A DNA stretch of 64,000 nucleotides from Clostridiales bacterium (GCA_012520815.1 JAAYNM010000083.1:31508-95507), one strand, 5' to 3'; numbered from the stretch's first letter, positions 41,271 to 51,707 are shown. Made by a program: numbers and translations. The notes: generated by a model from the sequence alone, not told the origin.

Positions 41271-41963
41271 CTATCTATTATAATTTCTTTCACCAAAAAT
41301 GCTCGTTCCAACTCTAACCATTGTGGAACCTTCTTCAATAGCCACGTTAAAATCACGACTCATGCCCATTGATAAAACATTCATACTAACATTATCAATG
41401 TTTTTCTTATCTATGTCAACAGATAATTGCTTTAATTTTTTAAATATGCCTCTATTTTTTTCCGGGTCATCCACGAAGGGAGCTACTGTCATTAACCCAT
41501 TGATTTTAATATGAGGCAATTTTGCAATATCTGTAACAAACTGCATTACTTCCAAAGTATCTAAACCAAACTTTGATTCTTCCCTTGCAACATTTACTTC
41601 TACTAAAATATTTGCAACAATATTCTTTTTTGCCGCCTCTTTTTCTATTTGATTAGCAAGTTTAACCGAGTCAACTGAATGGATAAGGTGGACTTTATCT
41701 ATAATATACTTAACTTTATTAGTTTGAAGATGTCCTATAAGATGCCACCTAATATCATTTGGTAGCACTTCGTATTTTTCACACATCTCTTGCACCTTGT
41801 TTTCACCAAAGTCCCGAACACCTGCATTATAGAGTTCCTCAATGCTTGATGCTGGTTTGGTTTTGCTAACTGCAATAAGTGTTACGTCTCCTTGATTTCT
41901 TTTTGATATTGCTTCACTATTTTCAACAAGCTTTTTAACTTCATTATAATTTTGAGTAACCAT
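41271..41963 (-). CDS. yggS: YggS family PLP-dependent protein
   Basis: TLIAVSKTKPASSIEELYNAGVRDFGENKVQE; WHLIGHLQTNK; MGMSRDFNVAIEEGSTMVRVGTSIFG. Confidence 0.96.
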   Translation of the reverse strand: MVTQNYNEVKKLVENSEAISKRNQGDVTLIAVSKTKPASSIEELYNAGVRDFGENKVQEMCEKYEVLPNDIRWHLIGHLQTNKVKYIIDKVHLIHSVDSVKLANQIEKEAAKKNIVANILVEVNVAREESKFGLDTLEVMQFVTDIAKLPHIKINGLMTVAPFVDDPEKNRGIFKKLKQLSVDIDKKNIDNVSMNVLSMGMSRDFNVAIEEGSTMVRVGTSIFGERNYNR

Positions 41964-41975
41964 TGTTGCCTCCTA

Positions 41976-43442
41976 TTATTGATATACCACTTGGTATTCA
42001 CTTACTTTACTACTATCTAAAACAATATGATCATATACTAGTAATCCATAAGTTGTACCACTTTCGACTATGTAATATTCACTGGTTTCACCTATAATAT
42101 CAATCTCTCTAAATACACAGTAACCATTGTTAATATTATATACACCAATTAGAGTAGCTACGCTACTAATCGTGAAGGTATCCGTGGAATCAGGCTTTAA
42201 TATAATATCACCGGCTTTAAATATATCCTTAGAAACGTAATAATCTGTTTCTGTTTTATTATAAATTTCTGGTGAAACAAATTTTGTTGATTTATTTCCT
42301 TTATCATCATAAACTTCAACTAAAAAACCTGTATCCGTAGAATTTCCACCATTTGTAGCATAATCAATAGGTATTGTAAAAAATTCCTTTTGGGTTATTG
42401 ATGTTTTTGGAATCTTCAATCCTTGGATTTCATCCTCTATAATTTGGATATCTGTAAATCGCTTAGAAACATATCTAATCATATATTGATTAAGACTAAC
42501 AACGCCGTATTTCTTTCCATCTATATCCTTAATTTTAAAATCACCAACTGCGATGATTCCATCTTCCATAAACTTAATCTTCATTCTATCATCAGACGCG
42601 TATTTTTCTACATCCTGATCACTTATTTCAAAAATAACATTCCAGTCTTCGCTATTAACAACTTTATAAATAGATGTTCCATTTTCAATTAAGTCATTGG
42701 ATTTATGATAGGTTTTTGAGTAATTTGATTTATCAAAATCAGATGCCAAAAGACTATCAACTGTTTTACCTTCATAACCATCAATTGAATACGAGACGAT
42801 GCCTGATATATCTGCCTGAATAATTCTAAAAACAGAAGAGGCTATATTATCACCGAGAACTTCATCTATATTTGAAATAGCATTTAAATTCATATATTCA
42901 AGCACAGAGGCTTCTATATCAAATTTAAAATCATAAACATCTGAAAATTTAACATTTGAATACGAAGATGAATATGTATTGATTTTTCCTTTAAGTTCAT
43001 TTAATTCTTCTTTGGAAAGTGAATTCTCAGAATTTTCAGCCTTTGCTAACAACTCAGAGACTACACCACTTTCATCAATGGTATATACAGTCTCACCAAC
43101 AGCTGTTTTCTCGCCTTCACGAACAAAAAGATTTAAATACCCAGAACTACCTGCAGTATATGTTTTTTCATCTCTAAGTAATAGCGCTGAGTATGTTTTG
43201 TTTGATGATTCAGCATTCTTTCCATAAACAACTTCATACATAGAAATCTTATCTCTTGAAATGTACATAATGACATAAGATACTAAGTATACAAAAATCA
43301 ATAAAAAGATAACAATGCCTACATTAATGTTTCTTTTCTTCTTATATTTAACGACTCTTCGACGATTCTGAGGACGATTACCTTGTGGGCGCGCCTTTCT
43401 ATTCGCTCTTGTGTCATTTGTGATACGATTATTATTGGACAC
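41976..43442 (-). CDS. HlyD-like adaptor protein, N-terminal TM
   Basis: Basic N terminus, one TM, biotinyl-lipoyl-like SSGYLNLFVREGEKTAVGETVYTI. Confidence 0.75.
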   Translation of the reverse strand: MSNNNRITNDTRANRKARPQGNRPQNRRRVVKYKKKRNINVGIVIFLLIFVYLVSYVIMYISRDKISMYEVVYGKNAESSNKTYSALLLRDEKTYTAGSSGYLNLFVREGEKTAVGETVYTIDESGVVSELLAKAENSENSLSKEELNELKGKINTYSSSYSNVKFSDVYDFKFDIEASVLEYMNLNAISNIDEVLGDNIASSVFRIIQADISGIVSYSIDGYEGKTVDSLLASDFDKSNYSKTYHKSNDLIENGTSIYKVVNSEDWNVIFEISDQDVEKYASDDRMKIKFMEDGIIAVGDFKIKDIDGKKYGVVSLNQYMIRYVSKRFTDIQIIEDEIQGLKIPKTSITQKEFFTIPIDYATNGGNSTDTGFLVEVYDDKGNKSTKFVSPEIYNKTETDYYVSKDIFKAGDIILKPDSTDTFTISSVATLIGVYNINNGYCVFREIDIIGETSEYYIVESGTTYGLLVYDHIVLDSSKVSEYQVVYQ

Positions 43443-43535
43443 TTGATTCCTCCCAATGCTACATTTTGTATTATCAACCTAGATATTATACAACATTTAT
43501 GCTTATTAGTCCATAAATAAGGAAATTTTTCTAAA

Positions 43536-44543
43536 CTACTTCAACATCATAAAGGCCCCGAGATTCCCTCGTTTTCCCATATTCCCTCGGTGTGAAAAGA
43601 GAAGCTCTTTATTGTGGCAGGTACACAAGTCAGGTATACTTATGTTATTTGGCAAAACTCCTGCACTTAACATATTTATATAATTGGCTGCGTACAAATT
43701 TAGCATAAATTTATTATCAGGTTTTTGATATAAAATATTGTTTATATCCTGGCTGTCAATGTTCTCTCTATACCATGGAACATCAGACAAATCATTATTT
43801 TTAATATTCAAATACTGTCCATATACTCTTATAAATTCACTTGCAACATCGCTACTTACTTCATAACAATTTACACAAATTGATGGACCAATTGCAGTTA
43901 TTAATTCCTTCGGGTTGGTATTATATTCTGATGTCATCGCATCAACAACGGCCCTTGCTATATTATTAACAGTACCTTTCCACCCTGAATGTGATAGACC
44001 AATTGCCTCGTGGATTGGATCATAAAAATACAAAGGAACGCAGTCTGCATAAAATGTGGATAATGTTATATTTCTTATATTTGTAATAAGTCCGTCAACA
44101 TTATCATAGTCCATTGGTTTTACTAAACCTTTGCCAATATCATCTTTTAAAACCTTACGAACATTTGTGGTATGTGTTTGTTTACTCAAAACAAAATTAT
44201 TAAGGCTCGCCGCCTCTCCAAATATTTCAAAATTCTTCCTCACATTTTCAATAGAATCCCCCAAATGAGTACAAAAATTCATAGACTTGAATTGTCCTTG
44301 GCTTATGCCCCCGATTCTCGTGGAAAATACTGCTTTAACCCTTTGAAAATTATTAAATGCATCTATATTAATATAAGGTACTTTGTTTAGTATAGTTGTA
44401 GTTGTGTTCTTATTAAATCTAACTAATTTGTTAATTTCATTGTTTTCATGTTCGATATCATTATAGTTGAATTCTTTATTCATTTTTATGTTAATTTCTC
44501 TCTGCATGTTTACGTTGACATTTTCATTGATATTATTCATCAC
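43536..44543 (-). CDS. pgeF: Peptidoglycan editing factor PgeF / YfiH laccase-domain protein
   Basis: FSTRIGGISQGQFKSMNFCTHLGDS, YADCVPLYFYDP, SHSGWKGTVNNIA, CVNCYEVS; exact start uncertain among several in-frame Met. Confidence 0.9.
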   Translation of the reverse strand: MMNNINENVNVNMQREINIKMNKEFNYNDIEHENNEINKLVRFNKNTTTTILNKVPYINIDAFNNFQRVKAVFSTRIGGISQGQFKSMNFCTHLGDSIENVRKNFEIFGEAASLNNFVLSKQTHTTNVRKVLKDDIGKGLVKPMDYDNVDGLITNIRNITLSTFYADCVPLYFYDPIHEAIGLSHSGWKGTVNNIARAVVDAMTSEYNTNPKELITAIGPSICVNCYEVSSDVASEFIRVYGQYLNIKNNDLSDVPWYRENIDSQDINNILYQKPDNKFMLNLYAANYINMLSAGVLPNNISIPDLCTCHNKELLFSHRGNMGKRGNLGAFMMLK

Positions 44544-44890
44544 ATACCTCCAAAAGCATTAATTAATAACTCTATATCTTTATCATCTATAGTTACTACA
44601 TCAAATCGCATTGGTGACCATAGGCTAAGTCCATGGACATTTAAGTAATACTTAGCTACTTTTATTATAGTTTTTTGCTTACTTGGCGTAACTGCCTCAG
44701 CAGAATAACCGCTAATTTTATTCTTTCTATATTTAACTTCAATAAAGCAAATGTATTCATCTGCCTTACCTATAATATCTATTTCACCTTGATGACAACG
44801 AAAATTCTTTTCAATTATGGTATAACCTTTACCTTCAAGGAATTCACACGCCAATTTTTCATAGTTTGATCCAATTCGTCTTTTGTTCAT
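44540..44890 (-). CDS. YraN family (UPF0102) putative endonuclease
   Basis: GSNYEKLACEFLEGKGYTIIEKNFRCHQGEIDIIGKADEYICFIEVKYRKN. Confidence 0.94.
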   Translation of the reverse strand: MNKRRIGSNYEKLACEFLEGKGYTIIEKNFRCHQGEIDIIGKADEYICFIEVKYRKNKISGYSAEAVTPSKQKTIIKVAKYYLNVHGLSLWSPMRFDVVTIDDKDIELLINAFGGM

Positions 44891-44909
44891 TCAAATTTCC
44901 TTATTTAAT

Positions 44910-45215
44910 TTATCTTGTATCCATTACCTTAGACTTGATTTTATCCATTTTATCAACAAAAACCAATACTTCTGCCACAACACCATAAAGTTCTGGTGGA
45001 ATCATATCTCCAAGTTCCAATTTTGATAATGTCTTTGCCAATTTACTATCTTCATATAATGGAATATCGTTTTCATTTGCACCTTCAATGATTTTATCAG
45101 CCAAGATTCCCCTACCAGAGGCAATAACTGTAGGTGCCTCCTCTCCAGGATTATAAGAAAGAGCAACCGCAACTTTTGGATCATTATTTTTCTTTTTATA
45201 TAAATTACTTTCCAT
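44910..45215 (-). CDS. Orphan FlhB cytoplasmic-domain-like protein (EscU/YscU/FlhB family, YlqH-like)
   Basis: PKVAVALSYNPGEEAPTVIASGRGILADKIIEGANENDIPLYEDSKLAKTL...IPPELYGVVAEVLVFV. Confidence 0.88.
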   Translation of the reverse strand: MESNLYKKKNNDPKVAVALSYNPGEEAPTVIASGRGILADKIIEGANENDIPLYEDSKLAKTLSKLELGDMIPPELYGVVAEVLVFVDKMDKIKSKVMDTR

Positions 45216-45230
45216 ATACCATCATACCTC

Positions 45231-46985
45231 CTAGGCACGCACATCAAATGAATATCTTTTAATCGACATCTTTGGTCTATCTATTTCTAGCACCTTCTCA
45301 AATGGAGTTTTAGATGAAGATTTTTCCTCCATAAGTTCTACATCAAGCGTACAATTATATCCTAAGTTGTCCAGTCTGATTTTAAGTTCAGGTAAATGCT
45401 CTTCAATAATTACTTGTGACTCTATGTCCGCTATGGAAAATTTTGTACTTAAACTTCCGTTCTCTAAACGAATATTTACATCAGTTGCACCGAGATAATC
45501 CATGTCTAAATGCATGAAAGCTGTCAAAACATCTTTATCTAGCATTCGTCCATGGCTTTTATTAAATACGTATAATTCACCATTTTTTTCGCCATTTGAC
45601 AGTTTTAGCGGAAGTTGAACATATGAAGCCATTTGATTCATATCGTTCATAAAATTAAGGTTATTCTTGAGGTTTGATAAATTGTTTTGCAATTTTTCGC
45701 TGTTATTGCTATTATTGCTTAAATACTCTATCAAACGATTTGTCTTTTCTTCTATTTTGTTATATAGGAGTTTTACCTTATTTGCAGCTTCCTCGCCCTT
45801 CATAAGTTCCTCAGGTTTTAGAACAAACTCCTTTGATAGAGAAGCTTTAAAAAAATCTTTAAAAATCTTTGATTTTGTAAACATCTCTAATTCATCTTTT
45901 GGAAGTTCCTTAATAAAATTACTAATTACTTCTTTGTTAATCACAGAGAATTCTTTAAGTTTATTGATTAATCTAGTAGCCACATCTAACGTGTTTTCAT
46001 TAGTATCTATCGGCATTGCTTCTCCAGCTAGATATGCATTTATGCTTTTTATAAGACTTTTTGCTTCTTCCTTTAATGCTATTTCACTATCTATATTTTC
46101 CTCGAATAAAACACCCTTGGCTTGGTCAGTTATATCACTATCATCTAAAGTATTTATAAAACCATCATCTATTGCTACATTTATAAATGATTTATAGAAT
46201 GGATTCTCAACCTTCGTATCCTTAAATTCACCGATTAGATTTAAGATTGTATCCTTCATTTGATTTATATTAGTAGTCATATCACTTGGATTTGACCCAG
46301 AATCGCCTATGGTACTCTCGCTACTTGAAATGGATTGACCTATGAAATCACTTACTTCGTAAGCTATATTACTAAGTTCTCTTAGAATACTGCTTTCGTC
46401 GTTAACATAATTTTCAAACTGTACGATATTTTCATTTGAAACAGGTAACTCATGATTAATCAAAGAAACCACAGTGCTAGGATTAGCTTGTGGATAGCTA
46501 TTTATATTTTTAAACATCTCTAGAACTGCATTTTTATCAATAGGCATTTCATTTCTCATCATTTCCTTAATCATCTGCATATTCCCCTCCGTTACAGGAA
46601 TCCCGGCACTTTCAAGGGCCATAATTAATGGACTTGAAAATCTATTACTTACATTTAAGGACCTAATAAATACTTGTGTGCCATTATTTTCCTTTATTTG
46701 GAAATTGATATGATCACCAATGTTCATAGACGACGCATCTTGAGTCCTTGCTTGGAGCGTAGAATTATCCTCTAATAAAATCTTTATATAGCTATTACGT
46801 ACATCAATAATATCTCCACTCAAAACTGTCCCCTTTACCATATTTGCAATTTGCGCAGAAGTAGCTACCCTAGTCACTGGAACATTTCCTGCAACAGAAG
46901 TTGCATTTCCTGTGCCACCACTAGAGCTCCTAGAAATATTTGAACTAACTGAACTTGTAGTTGTGCTTAAACGTTTTACATCCAT
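45231..46985 (-). CDS. YlqG-like / flagellar hook-length-control-like protein
   Basis: C-terminal FliK-like region (LPLKLSNGEKNGELYVF...LGATDVNIRLENGSLSTKFSI); between rnhB and the FlhB_C-like gene. Confidence 0.65.
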   Translation of the reverse strand: MDVKRLSTTTSSVSSNISRSSSGGTGNATSVAGNVPVTRVATSAQIANMVKGTVLSGDIIDVRNSYIKILLEDNSTLQARTQDASSMNIGDHINFQIKENNGTQVFIRSLNVSNRFSSPLIMALESAGIPVTEGNMQMIKEMMRNEMPIDKNAVLEMFKNINSYPQANPSTVVSLINHELPVSNENIVQFENYVNDESSILRELSNIAYEVSDFIGQSISSSESTIGDSGSNPSDMTTNINQMKDTILNLIGEFKDTKVENPFYKSFINVAIDDGFINTLDDSDITDQAKGVLFEENIDSEIALKEEAKSLIKSINAYLAGEAMPIDTNENTLDVATRLINKLKEFSVINKEVISNFIKELPKDELEMFTKSKIFKDFFKASLSKEFVLKPEELMKGEEAANKVKLLYNKIEEKTNRLIEYLSNNSNNSEKLQNNLSNLKNNLNFMNDMNQMASYVQLPLKLSNGEKNGELYVFNKSHGRMLDKDVLTAFMHLDMDYLGATDVNIRLENGSLSTKFSIADIESQVIIEEHLPELKIRLDNLGYNCTLDVELMEEKSSSKTPFEKVLEIDRPKMSIKRYSFDVRA

Positions 46986-47003
46986 TAAATAACCTCCATA
47001 AAA

Positions 47004-47762
47004 TTATAGGAAATTCTTTATAAAACTTCTTCTATGTATAGGACAAGGTCCATATTCTCTAATTGCCTCAATATGTTTACTACTACCATATCCTTTATTA
47101 GCTGCAAAATCATATTGCGGATATAATTTATCATATTCAACCATCATCCTATCTCTAGTAACTTTGGCCACTATACTTGCACAAGCTATAGTAATACTCT
47201 TCGTATCACCCTTAATAATTGGAACCTGTGGGATTGTAATACCTGGAATTGTAACTGCATCATTTAACATTATATCGGGTTTTAAACTTAAATTATTAAT
47301 AGATTGTCTCATAGCTTTAAATGTTGCCTGTAAAATATTTATATCATCAATAGTATTAGGACTTTCGATACCAATTCCTACAGCTATAGCTCTATCCATT
47401 ATAATCTCATATAATTCTTCACGTCTTTTCTCAGATAGTTGCTTTGAATCATTGACATATAGAATCCTCTCGCCCTTTGGTAAAACAACAGCACAAGTAA
47501 CCACTGGACCTGCTAACGGACCTCTGCCTACCTCATCTATTCCACCAATAAAGTCTAAACCACTATATTTTTCTTCATATTCTCGCATATTTTCAATACG
47601 TTGCTTTTCTACTTCTAACTTGCCTAGTATCTTATTATATTTATCAACTAATTTTATTACGCCTTTACGTTCATCAGTTCTAAATTCATCCAACACCTTA
47701 TCCAAAGTTGAAATGTCACACTGTTCTAATATCGTTTTAATATCGCCAATTTTACGTTCCAT
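47004..47762 (-). CDS. rnhB: Ribonuclease HII
   Basis: GGIDEVGRGPLAGPVVTCAVVLP; SITIACASIVAKVTRDRMM; NKGYGSSKHIEAIREYGPCPIHRRSF. Confidence 0.96.
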   Translation of the reverse strand: MERKIGDIKTILEQCDISTLDKVLDEFRTDERKGVIKLVDKYNKILGKLEVEKQRIENMREYEEKYSGLDFIGGIDEVGRGPLAGPVVTCAVVLPKGERILYVNDSKQLSEKRREELYEIIMDRAIAVGIGIESPNTIDDINILQATFKAMRQSINNLSLKPDIMLNDAVTIPGITIPQVPIIKGDTKSITIACASIVAKVTRDRMMVEYDKLYPQYDFAANKGYGSSKHIEAIREYGPCPIHRRSFIKNFL

Positions 47763-47775
47763 ATTTTCTCCACTT

Positions 47776-48339
47776 CTATTGATATTCAAGAGAGCCTATA
47801 CCATTAAAAGGCCACATTCTAAAGACAGCTCTACCAATAATTGTATCAGCCTTAACAGGCCCAACATCCTCTGATCTAGAATCCTCACTAACATTCCTGT
47901 TATCTCCCATTACAAAATACTCGTCAATACTTAGAGTAATTGGAGATAAATTTTCATATTTACTTTCAAAATCTTTATCATAAAAACCATAGTATTCTTC
48001 AAGTGGAGAATCATCAATATAAATCACATTATTCTTTATTTCTACGGTCTCACCAGGAAGTCCAACTATACGCTTAACCATATTTAAACTATGGTCATAC
48101 TTATAAGGGAATACAACAATATCAAATCTCTCTATTTCATTGAAATCGTATACTATTTTATTTACAATAATTAAATCGTTATCGCTAAGTGCTGGAGACA
48201 TTGACGATCCCACAACCATAATTGGAGAATAAAAAAAACGATTAAATGCCATAATTATTAAAGTAATTACAATCACATAAATGAATGCTAATAAAATATT
48301 CGGATGTTTATGACGAAAGTTTTTAATGAATTTAAACAT
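47776..48339 (-). CDS. lepB: Signal peptidase I
   Basis: VVGSSMSPALSDNDLIIVNK; DIVVFPYKYDHSLNMVKRIVGLPGE; VMGDNRNVSEDSR. Confidence 0.95.
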   Translation of the reverse strand: MFKFIKNFRHKHPNILLAFIYVIVITLIIMAFNRFFYSPIMVVGSSMSPALSDNDLIIVNKIVYDFNEIERFDIVVFPYKYDHSLNMVKRIVGLPGETVEIKNNVIYIDDSPLEEYYGFYDKDFESKYENLSPITLSIDEYFVMGDNRNVSEDSRSEDVGPVKADTIIGRAVFRMWPFNGIGSLEYQ

Positions 48340-48356
48340 ATATTACCTCAAAAAAA

Positions 48357-49199
48357 TTATTCTGGTTTTTCCAAAGTGATTCTTCCAAGTTTACCACTTC
48401 TAAAATCATCTAATAATATAGCAGCAGCTTTTTCAATATCTAATTCATTTCCTTTTAGAAGACATCCTCTTTTTCTTGCAATATTTTCGAGAACTTCCAT
48501 ATTTTTAAGTTTTTCATCAACTTCATATCTATTTTTAAGCACTTCACAGTATGAGTTTCTAAGAATATTTATAAGTTTGAATGATAATTCCACAATATTT
48601 AAAATATTGTCATTTATTGAGCCACATAATGCAAGATGTATACCTACTCTCTCATCTTCAAACTTTGGCCACAAAATACCTGGAGTATCTAATAACTCTA
48701 ATGTTTTACTTAATTTAATCCACTGTTTACCCTTTGTAACACCTGGTTTATTACCTGTTTTTGTGCATGCCTTACCTGCATAAGCATTGATAAACGTAGA
48801 CTTTCCTACATTGGGAATTCCCACTACCATAGCTCTAACTGGTCTATTAAGGATACCTCTTTTTCTATCTCTTTCTATTTTTTCCTTGCAGGCTTCAGCA
48901 ATAATACCATTTACCTGTTTTACACCTACACCATTTTTAGAATTCATTTCTAAAACATAAAAACCTTTATCCTTAAACCATTTTGTCCATAACTTATTTG
49001 TTCTATCATCTGACAAATCCGCTTTATTAAGTAATACAAGTCGTGATTTATTAGCCGCCAACTTATCTATATCTGGATTACGACTAGAAAGTGGAAGTCG
49101 TGCATCCACAAGTTCAATAACAAGATCAATTAATTTAATATCTTCCTTCATCTGTCTTACAGCCTTGGTCATATGACCCGGGTACCATTGAATATTCAT
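48357..49199 (-). CDS. rbgA: Ribosome biogenesis GTPase (RbgA/YlqF)
   Basis: IQWYPGHMTKAVRQMKEDIKLIDLVIELVDARLPLSSRNP; circularly permuted G motifs NKADL / GIPNVGKSTFINAYAGK. Confidence 0.96.
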   Translation of the reverse strand: MNIQWYPGHMTKAVRQMKEDIKLIDLVIELVDARLPLSSRNPDIDKLAANKSRLVLLNKADLSDDRTNKLWTKWFKDKGFYVLEMNSKNGVGVKQVNGIIAEACKEKIERDRKRGILNRPVRAMVVGIPNVGKSTFINAYAGKACTKTGNKPGVTKGKQWIKLSKTLELLDTPGILWPKFEDERVGIHLALCGSINDNILNIVELSFKLINILRNSYCEVLKNRYEVDEKLKNMEVLENIARKRGCLLKGNELDIEKAAAILLDDFRSGKLGRITLEKPE

Positions 49200-49214
49200 A
49201 AAATCTCCTTCTGC

Positions 49215-49760
49215 TTAATCGATAAAACCTAATCTGTCAAATGGTGCTGACACAAACCATGCTTTACCAAGTATATCTTCATATTTTACGTTCCCAACAT
49301 ATGAAAAACGTGAATCTTCACTAACATTTCTGTTATCACCCATAACGAAATATTCGTTAGGACCTACTTCTGATTCAGTTGTAGCATTACCACTTTCGTA
49401 ATTGCCATCAAAATATGGGTCTTCTATTGCCACACCATTTATATAAATGGTGCTATTTTCAATTTTAACTCTCTCACCTGGGAGAGCGATAATCCTCTTA
49501 ACAACAACATTGTCATCATTTTTAAAAACAATAACATCAAATCGTTTTGGTGTACCTATTTCATAGGATAACTTATTTACTAAAATACGTTCACTATTGT
49601 TCAATTCATCTGCCATAGAATTGCCAACAACATCTGCTTGATAGCAGAAAAAATGTATCACAAAAATAGCTAACACAATAACAACAATGATATCTGCTAA
49701 CCACTTTAAATATTTATCTATAAATTTATTTTCGTCGGGGATTGGATTAAAATAGCCCAT
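49215..49760 (-). CDS. lepB: Signal peptidase I (second copy)
   Basis: VVGNSMADELNNSERILVNK; DVIVFKNDDNVVVKRIIALPGE; VMGDNRNVSEDSR. Confidence 0.94.
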   Translation of the reverse strand: MGYFNPIPDENKFIDKYLKWLADIIVVIVLAIFVIHFFCYQADVVGNSMADELNNSERILVNKLSYEIGTPKRFDVIVFKNDDNVVVKRIIALPGERVKIENSTIYINGVAIEDPYFDGNYESGNATTESEVGPNEYFVMGDNRNVSEDSRFSYVGNVKYEDILGKAWFVSAPFDRLGFID

Positions 49761-49822
49761 ATAAACCTCCAAATAAAACTTCACTGGCAGTTAAGTTAAA
49801 CTTTACTAGAATAGCTTATTTA

Positions 49823-49856
49823 ATACAAAAAGGACAAATACATGGGTACTTGTCCT
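49823..49856 (-). terminator. Terminator downstream of rplS
   Basis: Minus strand AGGACAAGTACCCATGTATTTGTCCTTTTTG. Confidence 0.75.
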
Positions 49857-49868
49857 AATTCGCATAAA

Positions 49869-50216
49869 TTATTTAACTAATTCTTTAACCTTAGCTGCTT
49901 TACCAACTCTACCTCTTAAGTAATTAAGCCTAGCTCTTCTAACCTTACCAGCTCTAATCACTTCGATTTTTTCAATTGTTGGTGAATGTAATGGCCAAGT
50001 CTTCTCAACACCAATACCATTTGAATTCTTTCTTACTGTAAAAGTTTCTCTTGAACTTCCGCCCTGTCTCTTAAGAACAGTGCCTTCGAAGATCTGCACT
50101 CTTTCACGATTGCCGTCTTTAATTTTAGCATATACTTTAACTGTATCGCCAACATTGAATTCTGAAACTGTCTCTTTTAACTGAGTTGCTTCGATATTCT
50201 TAATAATTTCGTTCAT
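49869..50216 (-). CDS. rplS: 50S ribosomal protein L19
   Basis: [60 protein letters not shown]. Confidence 0.98.
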   Translation of the reverse strand: MNEIIKNIEATQLKETVSEFNVGDTVKVYAKIKDGNRERVQIFEGTVLKRQGGSSRETFTVRKNSNGIGVEKTWPLHSPTIEKIEVIRAGKVRRARLNYLRGRVGKAAKVKELVK

Positions 50217-50336
50217 CTTGTGAACCTCCTTAATATATCCGATGTTCTATAATACTCTAACAGAAAACTATTCCCATACATACCAGAGGAACATCTAATT
50301 CATTACAACTACAATAATATAACATAATAGAAAAGA

Positions 50337-51068
50337 TTAGGCAAGAGTTTTTAGATATTTTTTGTCTGCCTTTGTCAATTCTACCTGCTCAAATAAATCA
50401 GGTCGTAACTTACTCGTCCTTACTAGCGACTGCTCTCTACGCCATTTTTCAATATTTGCATGGTGTCCGCTTAACAGGACATCTGGTACTTTCTTTTCCA
50501 TAAATACAACTGGTCTAGTATATTGGGGATATTCTAATAAATTATCAGTAAAACTTTCTGTCTGTGCTGAAATATCATTGTTTAAAACCCCTTTAATATT
50601 TCGAGAAATAGAGTCTATCATAACCATAGCAGGTAACTCACCACCAGTTAAAACGTAATCTCCTATAGAAATGGATTCGGTTACTATCATCTCTATAACT
50701 CTTTCGTCGATACCTTCATAGTGTCCGCATAGGAAAATAATATCTTCTTCCAATGCCATTTCTCTACTAATATCTTGGGTAAAAGTTTCCCCAACGGGAG
50801 ACATAAACACAACTCTGGGTTTTTCTAAATTATGCTTTTTAATAATGTCCTGATAACAATTATATACAGGTTCTGCCTGCATAACCATTCCCGCACCACC
50901 ACCATATGGATAATCATCTATATGATTGTGTTTGTTATTAGAATAATCTCTAATATTGTAACAATAGAGGTTAATCAATCCATTTTCTATTGCCCTACCA
51001 GTAATACTTGTTTTTAATCCATTTTCTATCATCTCCGGAAAAAGTGTCATAACATAAAAGTTCATCAA
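50337..51068 (-). CDS. trmD: tRNA (guanine-N1)-methyltransferase
   Basis: MNFYVMTLFPEMIENGLKTSITGRA; LCGHYEGIDERVIE; SIGDYVLTGGELPAMVMIDSISR. Confidence 0.97.
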   Translation of the reverse strand: MMNFYVMTLFPEMIENGLKTSITGRAIENGLINLYCYNIRDYSNNKHNHIDDYPYGGGAGMVMQAEPVYNCYQDIIKKHNLEKPRVVFMSPVGETFTQDISREMALEEDIIFLCGHYEGIDERVIEMIVTESISIGDYVLTGGELPAMVMIDSISRNIKGVLNNDISAQTESFTDNLLEYPQYTRPVVFMEKKVPDVLLSGHHANIEKWRREQSLVRTSKLRPDLFEQVELTKADKKYLKTLA

Positions 51069-51577
51069 TCCATCAGCCCTTCCAAAATATGTACTTTAAC
51101 AAATCCTTCATCAGGGTTTATATCCAAAATACATTCATCAATAACAGGTAATAAAATTTCCTTGCCAGAGTCAGTTAGTTTGATAACATATACATCATTG
51201 GCACCAGTCTGCATAACATCATAAAGAATACCTATTTCTTTATTTTCCTCATCTATAACTTTAAGGTCAATAAGATCTGTTATGAAAAACTCGCCTTCCT
51301 CTAGAGGAACTGCATTTTCCCTTGTTACATACAAATCTTTACCCTTGTATTTTTCAACTTCATTTATATCATTAACACCTTTGAATTTAAGAATAACTAA
51401 ATTCTTAAAGTACTTACATCCTGTACATACAAGTTCCTCATATCCTTTGCCTGTATCAACATATACCTGTTTTAAATATTCAAATCTTGATACATCATCA
51501 GTAGTTGGGAAAACCTTTACTTCTCCCTTGAGCCCATGAGTATTGGCAATGACACCAACTCTTAAATAGTCGTCCAT
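51065..51577 (-). CDS. rimM: Ribosome maturation factor RimM
   Basis: LRVGVIANTHGLKGEVKVFPTTDD; GANDVYVIK; LLPVIDECI. Confidence 0.95.
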   Translation of the reverse strand: MDDYLRVGVIANTHGLKGEVKVFPTTDDVSRFEYLKQVYVDTGKGYEELVCTGCKYFKNLVILKFKGVNDINEVEKYKGKDLYVTRENAVPLEEGEFFITDLIDLKVIDEENKEIGILYDVMQTGANDVYVIKLTDSGKEILLPVIDECILDINPDEGFVKVHILEGLMD

Positions 51578-51663
51578 ATTTTCACCTGTTTTCATTTTTG
51601 AAATTTAGCTTTCTTATTAGATTTTCTGCATAAAAAAGCTAAATTGTGTTTTCATATTTCTTT

Positions 51664-51694
51664 AAAACAAAAGGGCGATTAAAAACCGCCCTTT
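51664..51694 (-). terminator. Terminator downstream of KH-domain gene
   Basis: Hairpin AAGGGCGATTAAAAACCGCCCTT, followed on the minus strand by TTGTTTT. Confidence 0.75.
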
Positions 51695-51707
51695 AAAGTC
51701 CTAGTCA

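Noticed and set aside
45667-46197. 176-aa antisense ORF inside the YlqG-like gene
   Set aside because: Low-complexity Leu/Ser/Phe composition, opposite a long coding ORF, no recognisable domain.
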